Positions 18,436-28,250 of a stretch of 64,000 bases of DNA are shown in pieces. Both the position numbers and the translations under genes were made by a program. Location: the NCBI GenBank assembly GCA_021731045.1, contig JAKFYE010000025.1, positions 40,048-104,047 of the forward strand, read 5' to 3'. The notes below the pieces were generated by a model. That model saw only the letters and a program-made list of their open reading frames with translations, was not told the DNA's origin and did no database searches. Position 1 is the stretch's first letter, and every line of letters starts with the position of its first letter. This DNA is from Bdellovibrionales bacterium. GTDB taxonomy: Bacteria > Bdellovibrionota > Bdellovibrionia > Bdellovibrionales > JAKFYE01.

Positions 18436-18558
18436 CGTAAACCTCACATTGCTTAGGTAGAATTAAAATCTATACTTAGGGCTGAGGCGAAGCAAAGGTT
18501 ATTTTGAGATGGTTTCTTGCGAAAAGAATGCAAAAATATCTTAAAGCACGGAGAGTTT

Positions 18559-20181
18559 TTGAATACGAGCAATTCGAGATCAAAAAAGACGAGAACCCAT
18601 TGGCTTGAAACGCGAAAGCGCATTTTAAGAAACATTAAACAGCGCGTGACAAAAGTTCTAGGTAAACCGGGTGATGAAATTCGTTTTTATATGAAAGATT
18701 ATGATCGCGAAATTAGAAGATCTTGGAAAGTTTCAAGAAAACGCCAACTTTTAGATCAAATTCTTAACTCAGAAGTTGTCTTTGGGGCTGACTTTCATGC
18801 CCATGCCCAAGCCCAAAGAACACATCTACGAATTTTACGTTCAATACCTAAAAATAAAAAAATTATTTTAGCTTTAGAATGTTTTGAGTCGGCAGATCAA
18901 AAAACAATTAATCTATATTTTGATGAAAAAATTACGGAAGCGGAATTTTTAAAACAAATTTCTTGGAATAAGAAGTGGGGCTTTTCGTGGCAGCATTATA
19001 AGCCACTAATAACCTTAGCAAAAAAACGTGGTTATGAGGTTGTGGGTTTAAACAAGTATCATCCTTATACTTCTCGGTTTACGCTGGCGAGTCGAGAAGA
19101 GCATGCGGCTAAAGTTTTGGCAAAAAAAATAAAATCAAAGCCAAAGGCTCTTACGTATGTAGTTTTTGGCGAACTTCATTTGTCGCGCCGGCACCTTCCT
19201 CTAAAATTAGAGAAAAAATTAAAACGTAAAGTTGAAAGTATTGTTGTTTTTCAAAACTCAGAAAGAGTGTATTTTGATTTAGTTAAGACAAGTAAAGATC
19301 TCGTTGTGGATGTTGTTCAGTTTGACGAAAGAACATTTTGTATAATCAATTCTCCTCCTTGGGTTAAGTGGCAAAGTTATTTATACTTTCTAGAGGAATC
19401 AACGGGACATTTTTTTGAAGATGAATTCTCGGAGCATATCTACGAAGCATTTGTCTCGCAGCTAGAATTAATCAAAACTGAATTTAAAGTTAAGCTCGAC
19501 ACTCATCATCTCAATATCAAGAACCCAGATTCTTTGGATTTGTCCGGTATGATTAGAAATAATAAATTGTCCAGAAACGAAATTAAACTCATTCGATCAT
19601 ACGTTCAGACCGGCCAAAGCTTTATCATACCGCATTTATGTTTTATTTATGTTTCTCGCTCATCACTGAATAACGTGTCTTCTATGGCGGGAAAGTGGCT
19701 TCACGCGTCTTACTCTCATAGACAAAATTGGGTGTGGGTAATGCCTAATGATTTTCTTAAATTAATTTGGATCGAAGCCATAGGTTTTTTTTGCAGTAAA
19801 ATTTTAAATCCAGGTCGTAAATTAGAGACGCTCGAGGATTTAACAAACATAGTATCTCGAAATCCTAAGAATCAGGTTGATGTTCTAAAATTATGTTTGA
19901 GCTTTAAGCACTACGAACTGTCAAAAAAGTCAGTGAGTAAAAAATGGAATTACAAACCAAGACATAGGTCCAGTTATGACGAAGCTTCTAAGAAATTAGG
20001 AGCAATGATGGGGGAGCAAATGTTTTGGGGCTACCGTAATGGCACAATTCGTCGTAGACTAGCCCTGGACTGGTTAAAGATGAAAACAGACGATCCCTCA
20101 TTTGAAACATTTTATTATAATGTTTCACGACTGTTAAATCAGCTGCCGGTTCTAATAAAAAGCAAAGAGGAGAGACTCTAA
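18559..20181 (+). CDS. ChaN-like (haem-binding uptake superfamily) domain protein
   Basis: The 540-residue product has a ChaN/DUF399-like domain at about 70-250: VVFGADFHAHAQAQ, IILALECFESADQKTINLYF, WGFSWQHYKPLI and VVFGELHLSR, matching the 'E-H', 'Em..q..ld' and 'W..Y.p' blocks. Unlike ChaN lipoproteins it has no signal peptide and should be cytoplasmic. The basic N-terminus and the C-terminal 250 residues are not recognised. The TTG at 18559 has GGAGAG just upstream and is preferred over the earlier TTG at 18517. The stop shares one base with the ATG of the GYF_2 gene, so the two are coupled. Confidence 0.72.
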   Translation: MNTSNSRSKKTRTHWLETRKRILRNIKQRVTKVLGKPGDEIRFYMKDYDREIRRSWKVSRKRQLLDQILNSEVVFGADFHAHAQAQRTHLRILRSIPKNKKIILALECFESADQKTINLYFDEKITEAEFLKQISWNKKWGFSWQHYKPLITLAKKRGYEVVGLNKYHPYTSRFTLASREEHAAKVLAKKIKSKPKALTYVVFGELHLSRRHLPLKLEKKLKRKVESIVVFQNSERVYFDLVKTSKDLVVDVVQFDERTFCIINSPPWVKWQSYLYFLEESTGHFFEDEFSEHIYEAFVSQLELIKTEFKVKLDTHHLNIKNPDSLDLSGMIRNNKLSRNEIKLIRSYVQTGQSFIIPHLCFIYVSRSSLNNVSSMAGKWLHASYSHRQNWVWVMPNDFLKLIWIEAIGFFCSKILNPGRKLETLEDLTNIVSRNPKNQVDVLKLCLSFKHYELSKKSVSKKWNYKPRHRSSYDEASKKLGAMMGEQMFWGYRNGTIRRRLALDWLKMKTDDPSFETFYYNVSRLLNQLPVLIKSKEERL

Positions 20182-21956
20182 TGCAAAATAGTTGGTACGT
20201 CGCTCGTAGCGGAAAAGCACTCGGCCCTCGAACAAAGGAAGAGATAGAGGCCGATTTAAAATCAGGCGCGATGAGTTCAAATGATTTTATTTTTCGTGAA
20301 GGTGAAAAAGAGTGGAAAAAGCTTTCGGAATATCCGGAGTTTCTACGAGTCGTAACTGACATAACGCCAGCGCCTAAACCTGTTGAAACGTTTGGTGAGT
20401 GGGTTCTCTTAACGCGTAATCTTGAAGATACTCAGCCCGGTCGAACACGTTATGTACAATCGGGACCATTTACAAAAACTGATGTTATGGAAAAAATTAA
20501 AACGGGCGAAGTACGCTGGGGAGACTTTGTTTGGAAGAAGGGGTTCTCAAGTTGGGAAAAACTTTCTCGGATTTCTGAATTCAATTCGACGATGGAATTT
20601 GTCGATGATTTGACTCCAACCGTACCAACTCAAAATACATCTGAAGACTTACTAGCAAAAGTTTTAGTCTCTGAGCCTAAACCAATTCCACCTTTTGAAC
20701 TTGAAGAATCAAAACCTATGGGTGTGACGGGAGAGAATTTAGCATTAAATGTTGGTGCGGGGATTTCTATTAAACCTTTGACAATCAAGGCTGAAGAAAA
20801 ACCGTCTGCAAGTTCCTTAACTCAAGAAGAAGTAGAAAAGGCAATGAGCTTAAGCCCTTCTGACTCACAGAAGTCAAATACGGTGTTTTCGTTGGCCGAA
20901 GAAACGCAATCTAAAATTAAACTCGATGCCATTCGACCCAAAAAAATTGAGCCTAAATCTGAATCAAAATCTGTCGGGTTTTTTACACCTAAACGGATCA
21001 TGCTTTATGGTGGCACCTTCGTTATTATCGGTATTATTTTATCTCTGAGTTTATTGGTTACAAATCCAAATGCAGAGAAGGCACAAGAAGCTGCTGTCGA
21101 ACCTGCGAAGCGTGAAGTTGCCTCTGTACCACCATCATCGGCCCCGGCTGCGACGCCGACACCTTCGACTACTGAAAAAATCGTAGGTAGGCCAACAGAG
21201 CCAACCGCTCAGAAGCCAGTTTTACCTGTGGCGCAGACTCCGACAGCGCCGTCGGTACCCAAATTTATTAAAATAGTGCCGCTGAAGTTGGATTCCTCCC
21301 AACCACAAATTGCGCTTGAAAATAACATAGATGCGAATGAGCCAATTCAAATTCATATGTTGTCAAAATCAGGACAAATATTAAATGTGATTAGATTTGA
21401 TCGCAAAACACAAATAACTCGAAATACAAATGAGTTACCGACGTTTAATTTATCTCAGTGGTCACCGCCACCAGGTAGTTATACTTTTGAAGCCAAAAGT
21501 GGCTCTACGAGTGCAAAGCAGAGTATTTTTATTGGTCAAAAAAATCGTGGCTTTCAAACCTTATTAGATAGACATAATAAAAAAATAGCGGCGCAAAAAA
21601 AAGGTGAGAAAAAAGAAATAGAAATTGCTTTAGGTAAGCTCGATACGATGGCGAACCAACTACAGAAAAAATATGGGGTTTTAAAGAAAAGTGCTTCTAA
21701 GTGGAAAGATTTTTATAAAACTTGGAGTAAGGATCTTGCGAGCCTGAATAAAGGAGTTTTGTCTTCTTATCGTGCCTCAAAGAGTGATAAGTTTGTTTAT
21801 CCCGAAGCGATTGCAGACACTCGTGAAGGCGCAAACGAGCTATTTAAAGCTGGTCGAGCTTATAATGATGCGGTTAAACTAAAACGGGCACCAGCATCAG
21901 GTTTAGATCTTAAACCACTTCGCACAAAACTTAATCAAATTAAATCGTCGTTGTAA
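20181..21956 (+). CDS. Tandem GYF_2-domain membrane protein
   Basis: Two GYF_2 (DUF4339) domains occupy about 3-55 and 70-135; both show the pattern W-x-x-x...G-P...I...K-x-G...D-F/I-V/F...W-K-x-L. A low-complexity linker leads to one transmembrane helix near 271-293 (MLYGGTFVIIGIILSLSLLV). After it comes a Pro/Ala/Thr-rich stretch, a beta-rich segment and a lysine-rich helical C-terminus. GYF_2 domains are thought to bind peptides on the cytoplasmic side of membrane proteins. Coupling to the ChaN-like gene suggests a joint role, which is inference. It ends at a terminator shared with the convergent lipoprotein gene. Confidence 0.8.
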   Translation: MQNSWYVARSGKALGPRTKEEIEADLKSGAMSSNDFIFREGEKEWKKLSEYPEFLRVVTDITPAPKPVETFGEWVLLTRNLEDTQPGRTRYVQSGPFTKTDVMEKIKTGEVRWGDFVWKKGFSSWEKLSRISEFNSTMEFVDDLTPTVPTQNTSEDLLAKVLVSEPKPIPPFELEESKPMGVTGENLALNVGAGISIKPLTIKAEEKPSASSLTQEEVEKAMSLSPSDSQKSNTVFSLAEETQSKIKLDAIRPKKIEPKSESKSVGFFTPKRIMLYGGTFVIIGIILSLSLLVTNPNAEKAQEAAVEPAKREVASVPPSSAPAATPTPSTTEKIVGRPTEPTAQKPVLPVAQTPTAPSVPKFIKIVPLKLDSSQPQIALENNIDANEPIQIHMLSKSGQILNVIRFDRKTQITRNTNELPTFNLSQWSPPPGSYTFEAKSGSTSAKQSIFIGQKNRGFQTLLDRHNKKIAAQKKGEKKEIEIALGKLDTMANQLQKKYGVLKKSASKWKDFYKTWSKDLASLNKGVLSSYRASKSDKFVYPEAIADTREGANELFKAGRAYNDAVKLKRAPASGLDLKPLRTKLNQIKSSL

Positions 21957-21961
21957 TGACA

Positions 21962-21993
21962 AAGATCACACCAACCCACGTGATCTTGTTTTA
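21962..21993. terminator. Bidirectional intrinsic terminator between convergent genes
   Basis: AAGATCAC and GTGATCTT pair across a ten-base loop. The plus side continues GTTTT and the minus side TTTGTC. The hairpin overlaps the end of the minus-strand lipoprotein gene and probably serves both transcripts. Confidence 0.6.
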
Positions 21994-23763
21994 CTTAGAT
22001 TGAAGAATCGTTGAGTTGGTATATTGACTAAACAAATTAATAGTTTCTTGAAACTCTTTTTTTGTCTCTGCGTCGCACGTCCCACTAGTTTGACTTTTTC
22101 CAGTGTTAAGATCCCAATTTAAGAGTTTAACGCAACCGTCAGTTTGAGAGTCCCTCATTGTGTTTAATAGGCGTGCGAGTGGAAACCGAAGTTCGGTAAG
22201 CTTATCAAGTAAAACTCCTTTTTGTTCTTCTGGAGTTAACAAAGTTTGAAGCTCTTCTTGAGAAAATATTTTTTTACCAACAAGTAATGCCAACTTCTTT
22301 TTTCCGTAGAGATCACTCAACTTCTCAAGGTTCGCCTGTGTTTTTACAGCATGAAAACTTAATGTTTGATCAAGGTATATTACACTACGAGTAAGACGGA
22401 GCAAGTCTATTACATCGATGTTCGCCTTTTGATTCGATTGGAACTCAGTCAAAACTAATCCTGCAGGTGTTTCTCCGAGTTTTAATAACTGACCATTACT
22501 ATTTATTTTTTTAAAGTGAAATTCAGAAATATTTTTTAAGAGAATTGATATAAAACCACAAGCCAATTTGTGAGCTTCCGCCGGAACAATCGCGGCGGTC
22601 TTGGTATTTGTCATGTCACCAAGTACGTAATCGATATCGTTTTTAACCCAAGGCGCCGACGGACTTGTCGCTTGATAAAAGTAAACCATAGCTTCAAGCA
22701 TTTCTAAAGTTTCTTTTAAGTTTTTGTTTGAAGACAGCGACAACATTTTACTTTCAGTCGGAGCATAATCAGTTATATCTTTTTCTTCCAAGACTGTAGC
22801 GAGGTTGGAAGCAGAATTTATAAATACGCCTGGAACTTTTCGGGTTTCAAATGTTGGGGCTTTGGCAGAAAGTTTTGTTGCCGCCGAAGTCGGTCCCATT
22901 CCCGCATTCGACGAAGGTAAAAGTTTTACACCTTCATAACCTTTTATGCTGAGCAACTGTGCGAAAGATCTTTGCCATAAAACTAAGGCACACATTCTTT
23001 CTTTCTGAGATTGTGCGTCTGTGCCTCTCATTGAGGAACTGCGTATCGCGGCTTTTAGAGAAGACTTTACGTCTTCAGAGTACTGAGACCAATTTCTTGA
23101 TAAAAATAGCGGAGTTGATGTGGATAAAATTTTGCTCGCTGATTTGAGCTCCTCTTTAATGCTGATTTTCGCCAAAAGAAGTCGAATCAAAGATTTGTCC
23201 ATACTTTGAGTGTTGCCGAATATTCCCGGAAAGACTTCTTCAGCCTTAGCATTTAATGCGGATGTCTGAAGCTTAGCAAAAACAGTATCTGCAAAGGGAA
23301 TGGGTTGAGCTGTGAAGGGAATAACAGCGAGTGACGCCTTCCAGGATGCCGATAAAGCTTTCCATTTTAGCGCGGAGAGATTTCCAGCAAGATATTCCTG
23401 CTCTGCGGATCTATAAAACTCTTCAGGAGTAATGTTAAATTTTTGAGGAATAACTAATTGCGCAAGTGGAAACTTCACAAGATCTATCGCACCTACAAGT
23501 TGAGGGGTCTGGTTTTCCTGATAATCTATATGTGAAACTAAAGAAAATAATTTTCCTGTCGTTGTCTTTGTAGCTTTAAGAGTTTCAAGGGCTTGGCAGG
23601 CCGTCCATTCACTGTTTAGTAGTGGTGACTCTAGAGGCGCGCTACGCGATAAAGTCGTAATGGCGTCTTCTTTTTCAAGATAAGCGCGCTCATTTTCGGG
23701 TAGGGAACTCTTTGCGCAACTTATAGCGAGGATTGATAAAGGGAAAAGAATTATTTTTTTCAT
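21991..23763 (-). CDS. Lipoprotein of unknown function (module A)
   Basis: A 590-residue predicted lipoprotein: basic MKK, a hydrophobic core and the lipobox LAISC with Cys16, followed by Ala-Lys. The mature part is mostly helical with no recognised domain. Three cysteines near the C-terminus (in DGCVKLL, TSGTCDAE and an earlier KLACGF) could form disulfides. AAGGTG precedes the ATG. It lies 20 bases after the outer-membrane-protein gene, and the same order (barrel, then lipoprotein) recurs at 30.8-34.9 kb. The two lipoproteins differ in length (590 and 943) and show only faint C-terminal resemblance by eye. Confidence 0.8.
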   Translation of the reverse strand: MKKIILFPLSILAISCAKSSLPENERAYLEKEDAITTLSRSAPLESPLLNSEWTACQALETLKATKTTTGKLFSLVSHIDYQENQTPQLVGAIDLVKFPLAQLVIPQKFNITPEEFYRSAEQEYLAGNLSALKWKALSASWKASLAVIPFTAQPIPFADTVFAKLQTSALNAKAEEVFPGIFGNTQSMDKSLIRLLLAKISIKEELKSASKILSTSTPLFLSRNWSQYSEDVKSSLKAAIRSSSMRGTDAQSQKERMCALVLWQRSFAQLLSIKGYEGVKLLPSSNAGMGPTSAATKLSAKAPTFETRKVPGVFINSASNLATVLEEKDITDYAPTESKMLSLSSNKNLKETLEMLEAMVYFYQATSPSAPWVKNDIDYVLGDMTNTKTAAIVPAEAHKLACGFISILLKNISEFHFKKINSNGQLLKLGETPAGLVLTEFQSNQKANIDVIDLLRLTRSVIYLDQTLSFHAVKTQANLEKLSDLYGKKKLALLVGKKIFSQEELQTLLTPEEQKGVLLDKLTELRFPLARLLNTMRDSQTDGCVKLLNWDLNTGKSQTSGTCDAETKKEFQETINLFSQYTNSTILQSK

Positions 23764-23783
23764 AGTATCACCTTATTTATTAA

Positions 23784-25040
23784 TTAAAAATATACGATCA
23801 TGTCCATTCGTACATATGAATAGTCAGGTACGTTTACTCCGCTGAGGGCCATATTGTAGAGTGCTTGAACTTCTAACGGAACAGAGAACTTCTTCTTTCT
23901 AAAGGCGGGGATCGTTGAATATCCCATACCTAATTCAGCTGCGGATCTTTCTTGAGCCGTATTTTTTGCCAAACCTTCGTAATATAAATTCTTATTGCCA
24001 GAATAGCGATCGGCACCCTTAGAAAGATATTGGTAAGCGCCAGATAGACTAATCGATTTTTCCATTAAAAAAACGGTGGATGAGAGTTCGGTTTCAAAGA
24101 GCAGTGCCTGTTCACGTTTGACGTCCTCTACTTGGTCATCTTCTGGTCTTAAGCTTGGAAGACTGTCTTCGCTGTCACGCGGAACTGCGCGCGCATGTTT
24201 ATCAGCAAAATTATGAGTCACTTTTTGGCTCGCACCTAAATTCAAATAGGAAGTGGCTTCGTATTCTTGAAACGTTTGTAATCCTGCGGCCCATGAGCCG
24301 TTGCCCGAGCCTTTATCGTAAACGTTCGTCATTGAAGGTGAACTTCCTGTTGGCGCGCGGGCTCCGATTTGTACCGTTGCGTAAAACCTCTCTTTTTTGT
24401 AAAAGTTGTACTTAACTCCAAATTCTAAATCACCAGCTTCTGTTTTTTCAAAATCGTGAGGAGTCTCGTAACCTTTCTCTGTAAAAATAGCGTTTTCAAA
24501 ATAGGCTGTGTTCATGTTAAGTGCGCCTACTTGCCTAAGTCCTTCTGATACTTCTGCGGGACAAATGCCGGCACATTGTTGCTGTAATGCTGTTGCGTTG
24601 TTGATATTTTCGGCGCGAAAATTTGCATGGACTTTTCGTTTCACTATAGGAATGCGAATTCCTAGACTCACGGTATCTGTTAAGCCATATTCAAGAGCAG
24701 GGAGCAGGGTGTTCACCTGCAGAGAAAACTCGCTATAGAGGTTCGCATTCATTAGAGAATCGCCCGAGCCACTGCGTACGTTGTTCATGGCTTGCACGAG
24801 GGCACCCAGCTTTGGATTTTTACTAACGAAATCGCGTGTAGTAAGAGAGCGATTCATACTACGTGAGAAATCTTCGAGCTGACCATTTTCATTGAATTTT
24901 TGTTTGAATTCCTCAGTTTGTATACCTACGAGGCGGGCACGGAAAATATTCTTTGGTAATACTTTAGCTGTCTCCGCAGCATAAACATGTGGTGTAATGC
25001 ACATCATAATAAGTAATTTTGAGTAGAAACCAAAACCCAT
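23784..25040 (-). CDS. Predicted outer-membrane beta-barrel protein (module A)
   Basis: A 418-residue exported protein: signal peptide with cleavage near VYAAE, and a C-terminal strand ending in an aromatic (RMDMIVYF), as recognised by the Bam machinery. Alternating amphipathic strands run through the sequence (for example VSLGIRIPIV, FYATVQIGARAPTG, AELGMGYSTI). It is clearly paralogous to 30820-32061: shared blocks include VLPKNI/VLPKGI, EYGLTDTVSLGIRIPIV/AYGASKRLTLAAGVPIV, AVPRDSEDSLP/RVPKDEDDVLP and ADRYSG/ADTYSG. AAGGAGAG precedes the ATG. Function is unknown; the long conserved N-terminal segment before the barrel may be periplasmic. Confidence 0.8.
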   Translation of the reverse strand: MGFGFYSKLLIMMCITPHVYAAETAKVLPKNIFRARLVGIQTEEFKQKFNENGQLEDFSRSMNRSLTTRDFVSKNPKLGALVQAMNNVRSGSGDSLMNANLYSEFSLQVNTLLPALEYGLTDTVSLGIRIPIVKRKVHANFRAENINNATALQQQCAGICPAEVSEGLRQVGALNMNTAYFENAIFTEKGYETPHDFEKTEAGDLEFGVKYNFYKKERFYATVQIGARAPTGSSPSMTNVYDKGSGNGSWAAGLQTFQEYEATSYLNLGASQKVTHNFADKHARAVPRDSEDSLPSLRPEDDQVEDVKREQALLFETELSSTVFLMEKSISLSGAYQYLSKGADRYSGNKNLYYEGLAKNTAQERSAAELGMGYSTIPAFRKKKFSVPLEVQALYNMALSGVNVPDYSYVRMDMIVYF

Positions 25041-25133
25041 GAGCTCTCCTTCATATGGCGGTTAAAAAAGCGCGATATCAATGCAAGCTGTGCCAGAAGA
25101 GCCATTTTAAATAATGTTTTCGAGCGTGATTTA

Positions 25134-25155
25134 AAACTCGGGTGCAAACACCCGA
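25134..25155 (-). terminator. Putative terminator downstream of the HU gene
   Basis: TCGGGTG, a four-base loop and CACCCGA form a GC-rich stem. Read on the minus strand it is followed by GTTTTAAAT; on the plus strand by TTCTTCT. It lies 127 bases past the HU stop and could end that transcript. Confidence 0.45.
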
Positions 25156-25281
25156 TTCTTCTCAACTTTATATGAGTTTTGGGTGACGGAGAAACTTGCC
25201 CCGCAGAGTTAAATAGGAGAGAAAAAATGAGTGTCTACGAATAAATTGCAGTACTGTCATGATTATGAACGAAACCTGATT

Positions 25282-25557
25282 TTATCTATTCACAAGATCT
25301 TTGAGTTCCTTGCCAGGACGAAACTTAGGTACAAATGCTGCCGCTATTTTGACTTCTTTTCCTGTTTGTGGATTACGACCGACCCGCGCCTTTCTTTTTG
25401 TGCGAGAGAAAGATCCAAAACCAACAAGTTTAACATCATCGCTTCGAGAGATGGCTGAACTAATGACTTCCAAGGTGCTATCAAGAAATAATTCTACATC
25501 AGATTTTGTAAGTTTAGATTTGAGAGCAATTCTGTCAATGAGCTGAGCCTTGTTCAT
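25282..25557 (-). CDS. hup: HU/IHF-family DNA-binding protein
   Basis: The 91-residue protein has all HU landmarks: MNKAQLIDRIA, VKLVGFGSFSRTKRKARVGRNPQTGKE cut by the DNA-binding arms, and the C-terminal VPKFRPGKELKD. HU bends DNA and compacts the nucleoid. A run of six G acts as ribosome site before the ATG. It is divergent from argS. HU versus IHF subunit cannot be settled by eye, though a sole copy with GRNPQTGKE is HU-like. Confidence 0.95.
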   Translation of the reverse strand: MNKAQLIDRIALKSKLTKSDVELFLDSTLEVISSAISRSDDVKLVGFGSFSRTKRKARVGRNPQTGKEVKIAAAFVPKFRPGKELKDLVNR

Positions 25558-25730
25558 TATCCCCCCGTGAAGCGTGATTGAAATACCTGTTGTTTGAGAT
25601 AAATTTTTAATGGAATTGCGAAGCGTGGGTCAAGATTTTCTCAGAAAAATGAGTACTAATCCCTATGCATCAAAATACATAATAGGTTTTAAGTTTTCAT
25701 TTGATTAAAACACTGCTAAGTTTTTGAATA

Positions 25731-27485
25731 ATGTTGACACACATAAAATCATCTCTTGGAAATCACATAAAAAAAACTATTGACTCGGTTTATCTAGGAA
25801 CTGTGTCACTTGGGTCTATTGAAATTGAAAAAAATTTGGAACTACCTAAATCTTTGCAGCACGGACATTTAGCCTTCCCTGTTTTTGCGATGTCCAAGCT
25901 CTTAAAAAAAGCACCGCCGCTTATTGCTAAGGAATTAGCCGAAAAACTGCTAGGCCATGAAACCCCTTATACGAGAGATGCTATAGAAAAAGTGAGTCCT
26001 GTTGGGGGATACGTAAATGTTTTTTTTAAAGATCGCTATTTGCAGCAGCATCTTTTAAAAAATGTGACTGCTGACACGGCGCAACTCGGCTTTTCTCAAA
26101 CTGGAAAAGATAAAACATTAGTTATTGATTACTCATCACCCAATGTAGCTAAGCCTATGAGCATAGGACATCTGCGCGCTACAGTCATAGGCCAGGCAAT
26201 TCGAAATTTAGCGGTCACCCAAGGTTATAGAGTTATCGGTATCAATCATTTGGGTGATTGGGGATCTCAATTTGGCAAGATGGCATGGGCTCTCGAGCAT
26301 TGGGGATCTGAATATCCACTTAAGGAAAAGCCATTTGAATCGCTTTATAAGATGTACGTACGTTTTCATGAAGAAGAAAGTACCAATCAAGAATTGGCCA
26401 CCAAGGGAGCGGAGTATTTTAGACGTCTAGAAAATGGCGATACACATATTCACAAGATTTGGGAAGACATTCGAAAAATTTCTATTGAGGAATACCAAAG
26501 GCTTTATGACTTGCTTGGAGTTAAATTTGAACTTGTTCAAGGAGAGGCGTTTTATAACTCCCATTTAAAACCTACGGTTGAACGCATACGTAAAGCCGGA
26601 ATTTTAGAAGAAAGCCAAGGTGCACAAGTCGTGTTTGTCGGTGAGGATCGCCCCCCTTGCATCATCATGAAATCTGATGGCGCGTCCTTATATGCCACTC
26701 GCGATATTGCTAGTGCGATATATCGTCATGAAGTTTTAAAAGGCGATGAAATTTTATATGTTGTCGGAGTCGATCAAATTCTTCACTTTCAACAGGTTTT
26801 TGAAGTACTAAAAAAAATGGGTTTTGAATGGGCTCAATCGTGTCATCATATTGCGTTTGGTATGTATCGTTTTAAAGATATCGGTCGAATGTCGACTCGC
26901 AAAGGCAATGTCGTTTTTATGGAAGATGTGATCGAAAGAGCTATTGGTTTTGTCGAAAAACTAATTGAAGAAAAAAATCCAGAGTTGAAAAATAAAACTG
27001 AAGTGGCACAAAAAGTAGGTGTGGGTGCAATTATTTTTAACGACTTGATGAATGATCGTATTAAAAATGTTGATTTTGATTGGGATCGTGTTTTGGACTT
27101 TGAGGGGGACAGCGGACCTTATGTGCAATATTGCGTAGTTCGTTGTAAAAGTATTCTAAAGAAATACGAAGAAAAAACAGGCAACACAGTGAGTTTTCAA
27201 ATGCCCACAGCCCTCTCTTCAGACGAAGAGCGAGCGTTAATGCTTAACTTATTAAATTACGCTGACACGTTAAGCGCCGCTTACAGACAATACAAGCCTA
27301 ATATTCTTTCTACATATTTACTTGATCTCTGCAAAAGCTTTAATCACTTCTATCATAAACACAAAATTTTATCTGGTGAGAATCAAGACGAGATGTTAAG
27401 TCGGCTCGCTTTGGTGCGTATCACCCAGACGTTTCTAGAAAAAGGTCTAGGAGTTCTGGGCATCCAGGCACCCGAACAGATGTGA
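25731..27485 (+). CDS. argS: Arginyl-tRNA synthetase
   Basis: The 584-residue class I synthetase charges tRNA-Arg. It shows the N-terminal additional domain, SSPNVAKPMSIGHLRAT (HIGH equivalent SIGH near 143), the KMSK-like RMSTRKGNVVFMED near 390, and a C-terminal DALR anticodon-binding domain ending near the last residue. The ATG has no good ribosome site (TTTTTGAATA before it), so either translation is weak or the leader is short. Confidence 0.96.
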   Translation: MLTHIKSSLGNHIKKTIDSVYLGTVSLGSIEIEKNLELPKSLQHGHLAFPVFAMSKLLKKAPPLIAKELAEKLLGHETPYTRDAIEKVSPVGGYVNVFFKDRYLQQHLLKNVTADTAQLGFSQTGKDKTLVIDYSSPNVAKPMSIGHLRATVIGQAIRNLAVTQGYRVIGINHLGDWGSQFGKMAWALEHWGSEYPLKEKPFESLYKMYVRFHEEESTNQELATKGAEYFRRLENGDTHIHKIWEDIRKISIEEYQRLYDLLGVKFELVQGEAFYNSHLKPTVERIRKAGILEESQGAQVVFVGEDRPPCIIMKSDGASLYATRDIASAIYRHEVLKGDEILYVVGVDQILHFQQVFEVLKKMGFEWAQSCHHIAFGMYRFKDIGRMSTRKGNVVFMEDVIERAIGFVEKLIEEKNPELKNKTEVAQKVGVGAIIFNDLMNDRIKNVDFDWDRVLDFEGDSGPYVQYCVVRCKSILKKYEEKTGNTVSFQMPTALSSDEERALMLNLLNYADTLSAAYRQYKPNILSTYLLDLCKSFNHFYHKHKILSGENQDEMLSRLALVRITQTFLEKGLGVLGIQAPEQM

Positions 27486-27578
27486 TCTGTCTCATTTTGA
27501 GAATAATTATCTTTAAAGACCAATGAATTCCTCTTAAACCCTCAATCCGACTCGTATTTTTTCCGAATATACATAGGA

Positions 27579-28250
27579 ATGAGTGCGAATAACTTCTACG
27601 TGTATATTTTGGTATTAACGATGGGTATTATGCAAACCTATTCGTTTTTCAATCGTCACTTCAGTGGAGTGGATGATTTGAAAAGTCGCATTACACGTTT
27701 AGAACATCAAATCGAACAAGAAAAAACAAAAACTCAATTAGCTTATTTTCAAGCTGAAACCATTCGTCAAGACGTTGCAAGTCTATTGCCTGGTAAAATT
27801 AAATCCAAAACAGACGACTATCAAATTCGCAATTTAGCCAGTGTTTTGCAGATTCAAGATTCTATGAATATTGATTTGAGCAAGTCAGAGCTTAGAAAAG
27901 GCAAAGAGTTGTTTTCTAATGGTAAGTTTCAGCAAGCCATCGGTGTGTTTAGAGCCATGATTGAAAAGTATCCTGAATCTCAAAACATTATTGAAGGTTA
28001 TTTTTTACTTTCAGAGAGTTATTACCAAATTGAAGCTATGGAAGATGCGATTGAAACCATTGATGTGATGATTTCGCTTTTTCCTGAAAGTGAGTTAACT
28101 GGGTTTTCACTATTGCGTCTGGCAGGGATTTTTATTGAACGAAAATTACCAGAGGACGCAAAAGAAATTTTACTGACCGTTCAGCATAATTTTAGCTTCA
28201 ACAGCGAATTGGTCGCGCAATCGGGACAATTGCTTAAGCGAGTTGAATAA
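27579..28250 (+). CDS. Membrane-anchored TPR protein (CpoB/YbgF-like layout)
   Basis: Residues 1-22 form an uncleaved anchor or signal, followed by a coiled coil (about 30-65, LKSRITRLEHQIEQEKTKTQ) and TPR-like repeats from about residue 105 (KGKELFSNGKFQQAIGVFRAMIEKYPES and two more). The coiled coil plus TPR order recalls CpoB/YbgF, which couples the Tol-Pal system to wall synthesis, but no tol or pal genes are here. The stop overlaps the next ATG, so the FecR-like protein is a probable partner. Confidence 0.75.
   Translation: MSANNFYVYILVLTMGIMQTYSFFNRHFSGVDDLKSRITRLEHQIEQEKTKTQLAYFQAETIRQDVASLLPGKIKSKTDDYQIRNLASVLQIQDSMNIDLSKSELRKGKELFSNGKFQQAIGVFRAMIEKYPESQNIIEGYFLLSESYYQIEAMEDAIETIDVMISLFPESELTGFSLLRLAGIFIERKLPEDAKEILLTVQHNFSFNSELVAQSGQLLKRVE

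Noticed and set aside
25228..25245. Five-codon frame after AGGAGAG between the barrel gene and HU
   Set aside because: Too short to support as a gene. The ribosome-site-like run may be chance; kept here only as a note.
25231..25546. Two plus-strand frames across the HU gene
   Set aside because: They are shadows of HU; the HU protein matches its family over its entire length.
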